Shown piece after piece: positions 12,574 through 22,272 of a stretch of 64,000 nt of DNA. A program made the translations under genes and the position numbers. The stretch comes from Naematelia aurantialba (taxonomy: Eukaryota > Basidiomycota > Tremellomycetes > Tremellales > Naemateliaceae), in assembly GCA_021527695.1 (NCBI GenBank), contig JAKFAO010000004.1, positions 372,001 to 436,000 on the forward strand. The letters are read 5' to 3'. Each line of letters opens with the position of its first letter. The first letter of the stretch is position 1. Under the pieces are notes generated by a model. That model was not told where the DNA came from, made no database searches, and worked only from the letters and a program-made list of their open reading frames with translations.

Positions 12574-13525
12574 ATGCAAAGTGCGATTTCTGTCGCTGCG
12601 GTCATGCAGGCTCTTTACTTCCTGGTTTTGCCACTCGTTACCTTGACACAATACAGTAGTCACGCCGTGGATCACTATGAGCACAGCGGCCACCTGGGCC
12701 CGGATAATAGCGCCGAACTCCACCTGGCGGCCAGGTACGTCGCCCCCGACCTTCCCGACGCTCCCGACGCTCCCGACGCTGCCCACGTTCGACCCGTCGT
12801 CGGACGCGTTGACCCGCAGTGGGGGATCGACCAACGCCGCGCTCCGGCTGGACCCGCTGTACACCCACCTGGGGGGGCGGGATGAGCAGTCCCGCCTGAG
12901 AGAGGGGTACAAGGCGTTCGCGGTGCAGCGCACGTGGAAGACGCGGACCATCACTGCTGTCCTGTGTGATGGTGGCGCCGACGACGACGATGGCGACGGC
13001 GGTGGCGGCGATGACGACGACGATGACGGTGGCGGTGGCGGTGGTGGTGGCGGCAGCAGCAGCATTCTCAATAGCGGCGGCAGGGCTCATGGTGGCGGTA
13101 AGGGCGGTAAGGGCGGCGGTAAGGGCGGTAAGGGCGGTAAGGGCGGTAAGGGTGGCGACGGCAATCGCGCGAGTCTCTATGGCGAACGCTGCAACACCCA
13201 TGGCAGGCGACACCACCCAGGCGCTCCCGAGACGTACACTCTCGGCCCGACACACGTCCACGTCAACACCTACTGCCCGGGCTTCTCCCTGGGCTTCTTC
13301 GTGATCCGCGCGAACAGGGTGGTATCGCGCGTGATGAGTCTCGAGGACTTTACACACACCTACCTGTCCCGCAGCCTCACCGAGGCGGAGTACCTCGACG
13401 ACGACGACGACGACGACGACGACGGCGTCGACGAGGTCGAGGTGTATCGCGGGGCGGAGCCGACGACGAGGTACGTGCGCCGCGTGCGGCCCGACCCGTG
13501 GGATGGCCTGGACGGGATCCTCTGA
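12574..13525 (+). CDS. Hypothetical protein with Gly/Asp/Lys low-complexity core
   Basis: Not recognised. A two-exon model reads well: exon 1 from ATG 12574 (MQSAISVAAVMQALYFLVLPLVTL, a hydrophobic N-terminus, possibly a signal anchor) to 12734, an 85-nt GTACGT...GCAG intron, then exon 2 from 12820 to a TGA ending at 13525, about 288 residues. The middle has poly-Gly/Asp and a (GGK)n array (about 13098-13158). The C-terminus is ordered-looking (THVHVNTYCPGFSLGFFVIRANRVVSRVMSLEDF), then an Asp run and VRRVRPDPWDGL. Third codon positions are nearly all C or G in the unique parts, which supports this strand. An overlapping minus-strand ORF of Ala/Thr repeats is its shadow. Function is unknown; a secreted or membrane-anchored role is only a guess. 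Confidence 0.55.
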
Positions 13526-14180
13526 GTCGCGAGGGGAGCTTATGGTTCAGGGGCTGGGGTGCGGGGTTCTGAGAGTCGGAGTCGCGAGACGAGCAGAGCC
13601 GAGCAGAGCCGAGCTGGAGTCGAGCTGGAGTCGAGCTGTGGCTGAGCTGTGGCTGCAAGGAGGTGCAAGGCGGAGTGCAGGGAGGGACCGCATGGTGGCG
13701 GTGAGGGAGGCGCTGCAAGGCGGGAATGTAAGGAGGAAGCTCAAGGAGGGAGCTCAAAGACGGGTGATGCAAGGAAGCACGAGCGAGTTGACGTCGAGTG
13801 TCAAAGGTGAGGGATGAGGCGTTTGCTATCCTAGCATTGTTGGTGTCGATGTGTCATACAGTACTGCACATAGCAGCCAGTGTCGTCCACGTTACACAGC
13901 GGCCCAGTGTCGTCCACACTACATCGCAGCCTAGTGTCGTCTTCTCTAGAGCACCACAGTTGCCGTCTGCGCTGTTTTCCCGTCTGGGCATTCGCTCTCA
14001 GAATAGGAATTGATAGAGCCGCTGCGATGCTAGGGCAAGCACACGGGCCGACACTGCCCTTCGCCACCACCACCAATACAGTAGCCCTCAGGCGAATTGG
14101 TATACGAACAGAAAAATCTTCCCGACATGCGAATGCTTCTCACATCCCTGACATCACTACCTAGACTACCTAGACCTAGA
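13526..14180. other. Intergenic, short direct repeats, no supported gene
   Basis: Holds decaying direct repeats: GAGCAGAGCC and GTCGAGCTGGA units near 13590-13650, and three copies of a CAGTGTCGTCCAC-like unit near 13880-13940. ORFs here are short and biased by the repeats. I see no gene. Confidence 0.4.
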
Positions 14181-14183
14181 TCT

Positions 14184-14284
14184 ACACCCCACCTACACCC
14201 ACCTACACCCACCTACACCACCTACACCCACCTACACCCACCTACACCCACCTACACCCACCTACACCCACCTACACCCACCTA
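14184..14284. repeat. Tandem 10-bp repeat (CACCTACACC)n at the RAP1 stop
   Basis: About ten near-perfect copies of a CACCTACACC decamer, with one 9-bp interruption near 14212-14220. The last unit runs into the stop codon of the RAP1 gene (minus strand TAG at 14282-14284). It therefore forms the first 100 bases of that gene's 3' UTR. The unit is not a telomere repeat. Confidence 0.9.
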
Positions 14285-17200
14285 CCGCCCGTACCGCTCC
14301 CTGAACCCCCTCTCCACCTCGGCCCAGTCCACACCGGCCCCAGCCCCGCCAGCCCGTCGCCTCACTACCTCGTTCACGACCCCAAACACACCCATCGGGC
14401 CTATCCCGTACCGTGCGCCGTACTCTCTGATCTTGGCTTTATACTCTTCTTTCCGCCTCTCTACCAGTTCCCTGCCTTTGATTATCCGCTCCATCCGTTC
14501 TGCATCACTCAAGATCGGCGACGACGCGCGCACCGAAGACCGCCGTGCCTCCGTCTCCACCTCTTCAGGGTTAGGTGTGCGCGAGGCAGGCGGGATGAAG
14601 GTCGAGATGTATACCTTGTCAGGAGAGGAAGAGCGGCCCTTCGCCCCAGGCTTGGACTTGCGTCGGTCGGGTGTGGATGTTCGCCGGCGCTTGCTCGAGC
14701 TCAGCAGCTCCTCCCGGAACAGACTGATCCGCGGCCGCCGGTGCGGCGTGGAAATGTCTGGTGCGGGGGCGCCTGGTGTCGCATCCGCACCAGCACCGGA
14801 ATGTTGAGACCGATTTTCGCTGACTTGCGGTGCCACCAGAGGTGGAGGAGGCACGTGTGCTCCTGATGAGCGATATGTGGGGTGTTCTACGGCTGGAACG
14901 CTAAGATGCGTGGTTGGGACGGTGGAAATGGGAGACGGGATCGGCGCTGGTGCCTGCGCTGTTTGCGGCGCCTGCACGCTTTCCGTGACTGGCCCAACAG
15001 GGAATCCCGAGCTAACGACCGGTGCTGATGGGGCCCGCACTCGCGCATAGTCATCCAAGATGGCTTGCGTCTCGAATCCATCTCGCGGCAGGGACAGCGA
15101 CTCTGCGCCGCCGTTCTGGGTGTGAGCCTCTTCCATCCCCATCCCCTGAACTAGTAGGGGTTCGTGTGTACCGGTTAGAGCGTGGGGCGTCCGCTGTGAT
15201 GCCGTTGTCTCTGTGATCACTTGCGCTACAGTTACGGTAGACGCCTCCACTTGTGCAGTAGTGATGATCAGAGGCGGTTCTGCCGTCCCATTGAGTGCAC
15301 GGATTGAGTTAATGTCCCCAGTAGTCGCTGCTAGGTCCGAATTGGCGTTGACCATCTCTACATCGTCGTGGGTCGCTGGTGCTGGAGCTGCCTGGCTAGT
15401 CGGTGGTACTGGTGCGGCCTGGATGGTCGCGGGTGCTAGGGCAGCCTCACTAGTCGCGAGCACTGGTGCGTCCTTGCTGACCACTGGCACAGGCGGATCA
15501 CGCTCATCATCAGACTCGGACTCGACCAACACCCGTTTCTTATCGTTGGATCCGGAAGGAACATCCTCGCCTTCCTGCCCTTCTTTGACCGGCACGACCT
15601 CGACCTGCGCGGCCCCGACTGCTGCTAGTGCAGGCACGACCTGCGCCGGTCCAGCTTCTCCCTCCAACGCTCTGCATCGAGTCAGACGGGTCATGCGACT
15701 TCTGCTTCTCAGTCTGTAGATATGCACGTACCTCATAGCAGCCCTCGTCGCCCTCGCCCCTTCTCGCTGGGCTCTGGATCCAGAACCCTCAGCGACCTCG
15801 CCGGTCGCCGCTGGCGCTGGCAGTGGTATCGGCTGCGGATGTGACTGCGATCGACCATCCGCGGGGGCATCTGCAGCCCTCGCTTCAGCCTCTCTGGCCT
15901 CCTTCTCCGCCCTAGCTTTCTCCCTCTCAGATCGCGTTTTGAGCGTCCCATCCACTCCCTCGCGGGCGAATCGCTCGATACGGCGTGATAGCGGGCCTGC
16001 ATTCTTCTTGAATCGCTCGTGCCATGATTGCGCCGAGTGCCGATCTGCTATAGGGTAGATGGAGGCGTAACTTACCTGACGGTCCAAGTTCAAGTAGCAA
16101 AAGAGGGAGGGACAATGGAGGAAGGAGAACGATGTCGTCGATGCGCAGTTCCGGCATGTATGATGCAGCGTTGTTTGGATGTGAAATCGTGGGATGCAGG
16201 CCAGGATGCAGGTCGACAGGGGTTGGGCACAAGGGTTGAGTCGTGATGACGGTGATAATGTGGAGTATGGTGGGTCATAACGGCACAGTGGATGGATGAA
16301 TCATGAAAATGAAAGGGGAGATCTAGTCAGCCGCAGTAGCACTTGTGTAGCAGTAGACAGCAGCTCACGAGCAGCTGATACGTCTTGCGAGAGTGCCAGC
16401 TTCCGTCCGGATGGTGCGCTGCGAGGTAGCGGCACAGGAAATCGTCGTCTTGCGGCGTATACTCGATCCTCGGCCTATCGTGAAGTTCTATCAGCACGCT
16501 CGCTCTCACTCTCGCTCTCGCTCTATTCCTTTCTTCAGGCCTTGAAGCGCCAACACCAGCGCCGGTTGCTTGAGCGACCGAGCTCACGAGACTCACTTTC
16601 CAGTAGGGCGGCCCGGGCCTCTGCCCTCGTGGCGGGCTCGATCCGCCTCGTCCTCGGCTGCCATGCTGTCCTCGCTCTCGCCGTCTCCGTCGGCGCCGGG
16701 TTCTTCTTCGCCGTTGCCGTCGCCGTGGCCTTCTCCGCCTGCCGGTCCTGCGCGCCTCCGTTTCTCAGTACTCCGGGGCCATGCGAGTCGAGCATGCCTG
16801 ACGCAGTCCTCTACCCAATCGCGCTCGGCGATCCGCTGGTGTGTGCGACCGTGCCTGTCCTTTTCCGCACGCACCGTCTCTGCAAACTTGCTACTGAGGT
16901 CCACGACGAGCAGGTCCGCCAGCGCGCGTTTGGGCACTACCAGGGCGCCGCCCGACTCGAGCAGGGTCGCGACGTTGCGCTGGGCGGTGGCTGGCTCCTC
17001 CCCCTCCAGCCGGTGGATGTTGATCGACACCCAGGCAAGCAGCGGCGCATGGTCCCTCGTGCGATCGGGGTGCGTGAACACCGGTGCTGCGAAGGCCAGA
17101 CGCGACACCGGCAAGGGCGCAGACGCGTGGAGACTCGACAAGAGCCAGTGGTACGGATACAGCTTGGGCTGTCGGACCGCCGGGTAGCTCGCGTGCAGCC

Positions 17201-17459
17201 GCGCAGCAAAGTCCACTTCCGACTGGTAGTTCCCCGACGAAGGGTTCAGCAGCACGATCGTAGCCTCGTCCCGCGTCGACGCCATACTCCCCCCCGCAGC
17301 CTGATCGACAACATCCTCAGCATACGCTAGACGGTATGACTGAAAAGAGAAAACCAAGTCCCGACGTACCTTGACTTTCTCCGCGAGCAGTCCCTGGTGC
17401 AGCGGGGGAAAGTGGTTCTCCGGTAGGAGAATCTTCTCCGCAGAGAGAAACTCGGACAT
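14282..17459 (-). CDS. RAP1: RAP1 / TERF2IP-like telomere protein
   Basis: Shelterin-type protein expected at telomeres. N-terminal part: MSEFLSAEKILLPENHFPPL, then after a small intron (KVK|SYRLAYAEDVVDQ) a BRCT-like segment. A second clear BRCT block follows: PLLAWVSINIHRLEGEEPATAQRN, LLESGGALVVPKRALADLLVVD, IAERDWVEDCVRHARL. After an acidic stretch, an intron leads to the RAP1-type Myb domain: PRIEYTPQDDDFLCRYLAAHHPDGSW ... TYQLLV|SYASIYPIADRHSAQSWHERFKKN. A long acidic, Ala/Pro-rich linker follows. The C-terminus (REYGARYGIGPMGVFGVVNEVVRR ... WAEVERGFRERYGR) may be the RCT-type protein-interaction domain. An in-frame intron near 15673-15732 interrupts the long exon. BRCT then Myb then RCT is the order expected of RAP1. 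Confidence 0.8.
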
Positions 17460-17989
17460 GGTTACGCTGGGGACGCCAGTGTGTCGACCTCGATGGTCCC
17501 CACAGATCACAAGCTGATACAGCCTCGGTGGGCTCTCATCTACGGTCCGCTCGAGCTATACAAGATATAATAACAGTACTCAACAGCAGAGGGCGGACAT
17601 GTTTTTGGTGACGCGACTTTAGAGCGGCGATCGCCGCCTCTCATCCGCACATCCTGTGACACCCACAGGCGGGACGAAGCCGAGCCAAGCAACACTGCGC
17701 ATACGCTCTTGTATATGATTCTTTGCATAAAGGTGATCAAGCACATTATCCGACACTAAAGCCTGACAACGCACAAGACCAAAACGAAACAAGGCGCAAA
17801 GAGGACGTCATCAAACCGTAATTAGGGAAAGATCGTGATTGTACGGTATTTCAAGGAGAATGGGCGAGGAAAAGATGATACTTGGAAGGTCCGATAGAGG
17901 CTTGGGGCGACCTTGATAATTCTTGGAATCCGCACAGGACGAGAGGGGTAGACGAATCTCGGTGCTGAGCGGAGCCGCTTGCAGTGCGC
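17460..17989. other. Intergenic between RAP1 start and the wall-protein 3' end
   Basis: About 530 bp containing the RAP1 promoter and the 3' UTR of the Kre9/Knh1-like gene (both on the minus strand). I see no coding region. Confidence 0.5.
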
Positions 17990-19164
17990 TTAGAACAGCA
18001 TGGCGACACCACCAATGACACCGATGGCGAGCGCGGGGAGTCCAGCTACAGCGGTGGCCAGGGCGCCAGCGGTCGACGAAGTGGTAGCGGCGGCGGACGA
18101 CGCGGCGGCGGCAGAACTGACGGGGGTACTGTAAGCGTTCAACGTCGGAGGGCCAAAGGGTAAGCACGACAACTCACGAAGCCGCAGCAGTGGTTGCGGT
18201 GGTAGCAGCCGAGCTTGCCGCAGCCGAGCTGGCAGCGGCCGAAGAGGCAGCGCTCGCAGCGGCAGAAGTGGCAGCGACCGAGGTAGTGCTAGTCGAGACA
18301 GCTGCCGAAGTGGTCTCGGTCGCTGTCCTGCAATTCATCAATACGCTTGAAAAATGTCCAGGGAGGCATCACGCACGAGCTTGTGGCTTCCGTGGAGCCA
18401 GTGGTGGTCACGGACCCAGTAGCCACGCCCGAGGTCGAGGCCGAGGCGTTGAGGCACGATGTGCTACCGCCAGCCTGGATGACAACGGGCGACGAGTAGG
18501 TAATAGTACCCGTGGAGTCGGTCAGTCGAAGCGTGATGTTCAATTCTAGAAATCACGTTTAGTACCCACGCAAGCGGAGTGAAGCGCAAAGGTATCACGT
18601 ACCAGACGCGAGGTTGACCGTCCAGGTGTAAGGAGAAGCGGAGATCGAGGCCGAGATTTCCTCGATGATTGAGCCGCTGACTTGACCACCGGGGATCACA
18701 TCACTGTCATGTCGAAAGGACGGAGAACATTGGAAAAACGGCAGATAGAGCGACAAGTGCGGGGAGAAACGGAAGTATCAGCTTCCGTTCACGCAGCCGG
18801 GAGCGCCGGCGTCTCTGGCGAGTCTTGGGGCTGAACAACTCACAGGATGTAAGGGGAGGTACCGCCAGTCCAGGTCAATTGAACGGGCTCTAAGAGTCAT
18901 TTAGTGATTGTTCCCGGCAGTCGCGGAACGGATACCTACGGCACTGGATCAGAGCTGCCTGCGATTCGTCAGCGATTGCCACGTTGCGGAGGGGTAAGAC
19001 GTGGTCGACACTGCTCAACGCGGTGCACTTTTTTGCATCCTGGGCCAAGAGGGCGTGATAGGAGACCTGGCGCATAGCCGACTCACGGGAGTGTTAATGG
19101 AAAAGTCGGCCGCGAGGGTGCTGGCGGCCAACGCGAGCGCGCCGAGAGCCTTGATGAGAACCAT
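17990..19164 (-). CDS. Secreted Ser/Ala-rich GPI-type protein with Kre9/Knh1-like N-domain
   Basis: Probable cell-wall or plasma-membrane surface protein. The N-terminal MVLIKALGALALAASTLA is a signal peptide followed by ADFSINTP. Later exons give EPVQLTWTGGTSPYIL, GGQVSGSIIEEISASISASPYTWTVN and LNITLRLTDSTGTITYSSPVVIQAG, the pattern of the Ig-like Kre9/Knh1 N-terminal domain common in basidiomycete surface proteins. The C-terminal half is Ser/Thr/Ala-rich and ends in a hydrophobic tail (AGLPALAIGVIGGVAMLF), consistent with a GPI-attachment signal. About five introns. It shares a 690-bp divergent promoter region with the SET gene to its right. The wall role is inferred from the family; the biochemical activity of such proteins is unclear. 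Confidence 0.75.
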
Positions 19165-19650
19165 GATGGACTATGGGGATTTGGATGGGGGAATCGTCTA
19201 GCAGATGGTATGAGATGTGACGAGTGTAGCAGGAACGAGCTGCTCGAGACACAAAGACGGTTCCCTTTGTTTGGTGGAGAGAGAGAGAGAGAGGAGGAGA
19301 AGGACAAGACCAAGAAAAGAAAGGAAAAAGGCAAAAATGGGAATATGTAGGTCCGTCCTTTGTGAACCGTGCGATGGGATGGAATGGGCTGCTGCTGCTG
19401 CTGCGCACCGAGAAAACCCTGAGGGGGAGAGCGTAGTATGCCGCGACGGAACAGACGCGCCTCGGGATAAGTGGGAAAACGCCGTGAATCCCCGAAGTCC
19501 TAGCAAGTTCTGCGGCAGCGGCGCATGGCGCAATGTGGCACCCCGCTGTGCTGTTGGGACGGGTCCGTAGGCCGTCATGGGCGGGTTCGTCCGGCGAGCC
19601 AATAGAGCGTTGGGCAAGGAATGGGTGCTAAGTTTAACTGAGAGGCGCAA

Positions 19651-19790
19651 GTAGGGGGCAAGTAGGGGGGGGGGGAGAGGGAGGAAGAGGGGAGGGGGAG
19701 GGGGGGGGGGAGCGAGAGGGAGAGGGAGAGGGGGGGAAGAAGCAGGGAGGAAGACAAAGAGGGAAGCTAAGGAGAGAAAGAAAGAGAGGC
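19651..19790. repeat. Polypurine G/A tract with long G runs
   Basis: The plus strand is almost pure G and A for about 140 bases, with G runs up to 12 (for example 19700-19711). It lies between the divergent wall-protein and SET genes. It could form a G-quadruplex or triplex and is also a place where assemblies often err. Confidence 0.85.
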
Positions 19791-19851
19791 GGTGCATGCC
19801 GCGTAGACGTGTACCTGATCCGTATGCCGAATCCTATCAAAGCCTGCGTAC

Positions 19852-21706
19852 ATGGCCTCTGCACCGTTCGTAGCTCTTTGCTCGTCGTCTCGTCCGATGG
19901 CCTCGAGAGACGTCAGCGGTAGACACGAGGCTGACTTGTCGTCAGGGGTCGAGCCGATCCCAATACCCGTGTTGGATATAGATCGACAGGGTCTCGCGGA
20001 TCTCTTCCGCGACTTTCACAATGCAAGTATCGCTACCACCACCAGTGGCCACCACCATTAGCCCTACAGCCACCCTCTAGTCTCTTTTGGTGACTGCTCC
20101 TGCCAGCCACACATACACCCTTGGGAGGCGGTGCCAACTCAACCTTGCGCTTGACCTTGGGCATTCTTTCCATTCTATGAAGAATACTCGCTATGAGATG
20201 CTGATACGGCTCTGCATGTAGTATGTGGCTGACTCGGTCTTGCCTGACGGAACCCCGTTATCTGACGCTCCACCCCCTGACGACGGCGCAGACACTCGCG
20301 ACTGGTCGACATCGTCGACGGCGTCGAGCAACGAAGAGTCCACAGGACAACCAGAACCACACGACTACGGCGTGGACGCCACGTGCGTCTGCGCGCGCGC
20401 GTCCACTGCGTCGACTGGCTGGCTTTGCACCGCACAAGATGGCGACACATGCGACTGTGTAGCGCAGCATGGTACGCACACATGCCTCACATGCCTCATG
20501 CCTCATCGTTTCAGTCGAGAGTCGCGGCAGTCGGGGAGTCGGAGAGATGAGGCTGAAGCGGCGCAGGCAATTTCTATTCCGTTCCCGCAGTTGCCCCGCC
20601 GCAGCACCAGGCGACCCTGCAGCTCGACGCGGTACCGCAGCTTCCGCTGGTGGAGTGCAGTCTGCGGTGCCCCTGCGCCGAGCGGTGCGCGAACCGCCTC
20701 ACCCAGCGTGGCGTCCGGTGAGCAGCCGCCAGCCAAGTCAGACCACCCAGCCGACTTGTTCGCCCAAGCTTGCCTTTCCGTCCTACTTTGCCTCTCCAAT
20801 GTGACAGTAGAATGCCACGCAAGTCGCGTGCACCAGGCCGGTATTCTAACCCACCTCATCTGTGCCGCCTCTACGTCCCAGCTACCACTCGTCACGCGGC
20901 ATAGCTCATGCCGGCAGAGTAGCACTGGCTGTCAAGCCCTCGGCCGCTGGCGGCCTCGGCGCGTTTTACAACGGCAGCGAGCCACTGCCGCGCGGGACGT
21001 TTATCGCGCTCTATGCGGGTGAATATCTATCTACGAGTCAAGCGCGGGATCGGTGGACGCAAGACGACGTACAGCGGGGACGGGAGACGGCCCACGGCGG
21101 AGGCGATAGCGACGGCGGCGGCAGCCGCAACGACAACTACATACTCTCCCTGCGCCTGCCGAGCGGAGTCGTCCACATCGACCCGCGACGTGTCGGCAAC
21201 GTCGGCCGGTTCTTGAACCACTCGTGCGAGCCAAACTGCCTCGTCGAGGTGGTCCGCTGGGGAGGCGGGCCCGGGTGGTCTCGCGCCGCGATCTTTGTGC
21301 GTGCATCTCTAGCTTTCTACCTGTCTAGCTTTCTACTTCGTGTCCCGCGTCTACATCGTCTCCCGCATCTACATCGTCCACGCGTCGAGCGGTCTATGTC
21401 TATCGCATCTATCTCGTCGGCGGCGTGGGCGTGTTCGGCGTCTTTTCGTGCCCATCACCTTGTATCCCGCAGCCCTTTAGGCAACACATGCAAGTAGACA
21501 CCCGCTGACGCTAGCAGACCAAACGAAATGTCGACGCAGGCGAGGAACTGACATTCGACTACGCAAATGCCTCGGGCGCGAATGGTGCTCGTCCACAAAG
21601 GGGGGATGAGGTGCACTCGGGAGCTCCAGAAGGACGGGGGAGGACGCGGTGTCGGTGTGGGGCGGAGAGGTGTCGAGGCTGGATGCCGTTTGACGAGACG
21701 TTATGA
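19852..21706 (+). CDS. Second pre-SET/SET/post-SET methyltransferase
   Basis: Histone lysine methyltransferase, probably H3K9-type by its Cys clusters. Supported parts: YVADSVLPDGTPLS after a TGTAG acceptor at 20221; a Cys-rich pre-SET (CVCARAS ... DTCDCVAQHG, then LPLVECSLRCPCAERCANRLTQRGVR); an intron to about 20916; the SET core (VALAVKPSAAGGLGAFYNG ... GTFIALYAGEYLSTSQA, HIDPRRVGNVGRFLNHSCEPNC). After an intron come TKRNVDAGEELTFDYANASG and post-SET CRCGAERCRGWMPFDETL, with the stop at 21704-21706. All key residues (NHSCEPN, the Tyr of TFDY, C-x-C-x4-C) are present. A Gly/Asp/Ser loop interrupts the SET-I region. The first exon (from 19852, MASAPFVALCSSSRP) is a guess; the true start may differ. 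Confidence 0.75.
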
Positions 21707-21830
21707 GCGTGACGCAATATGAGGTTGACGAGACGTACGCTGTTGGACGAGACGTTATGAGCGCGACGCGATACGAGGTTGACGAGGCGTTATGAGCTCG
21801 ACGAGTCGCTACGAGCGACGAGGCGTATAC
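21692..21830. repeat. About 54-bp tandem repeat starting at the SET gene stop
   Basis: GACGAGACGTTATGAGCG occurs at 21692 and 21746, and as GACGAGGCGTTATGAGCT at 21781, with GACGCAATATGAGGTT/GACGCGATACGAGGTT between the first two. The first copy contains the SET gene's last codons and stop. Confidence 0.8.
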
Positions 21831-21863
21831 GGCGTGTGAAGAGACTATAGGTCTACAGAGATG

Positions 21864-21950
21864 ACATTGCACATGCCTTGCACATGCCCTTGCACATGCC
21901 TTGCACATGCATGCCTTGCACATTCATGCCTTGCACATGCATGCCATTCG
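21864..21950. repeat. Short direct repeats of CTTGCACATGC
   Basis: Six or so CTTGCACATGC(ATGC) units sit head to tail without unique spacers. The region is downstream of the second SET gene and upstream of the SAC3-like gene. Confidence 0.8.
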
Positions 21951-22059
21951 CCCATCGAGGCTCCAGTGACAGATACCAGCGTAGATCGCCGGTTCCTAGC
22001 AGATTGGCGGGCGGTAACCGATAACAACGCGATTTCAGATTTCTGCTGTTGTTGTCGGT

Positions 22060-22205
22060 CTTTGGTCTTGGTCTTGGTCTTTCGTCTTTGCCCTTTGATC
22101 TTGGGCATTGGTCTTTTGTCTTTGGTCTTGGGCATTGGTCTTTGGTCTTGTTCTTTCGTCTTTCGCCTTTCGTCTTTCGTCTTTCGTCTTTCGTCCCTCT
22201 GCGTC
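22060..22205. repeat. Pyrimidine-rich TTTCGTC / TTGGTCT repeat
   Basis: Degenerate 6-7 bp units (TTTGGTC, TCTTGGGCATTGG, TTTCGTC) lie about 70-210 bases upstream of the SAC3-like start codon. It may act as a pyrimidine-rich promoter element, or be simple slippage. Confidence 0.75.
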
Positions 22206-22272
22206 TTTGAGTTTTGGGCGACTCGGTCCGGTAGACGACACCCCAGTCCGAGCGTACCCGCCAGCAGACAGT

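Noticed and set aside
12638..13357. Minus-strand ORF with TALTAL repeats and hydrophobic runs
   Set aside because: Mirror of the GGK and Gly/Asp tracts. The plus strand has better codon bias, and splicing restores its frame.
14184..14284. Possible interstitial telomere repeat
   Set aside because: The unit CACCTACACC is not TTAGGG or a known telomere variant that I can support.
21864..21950. Regular direct repeats resembling a CRISPR array
   Set aside because: Units abut with no unique spacers, and the host is a eukaryote.
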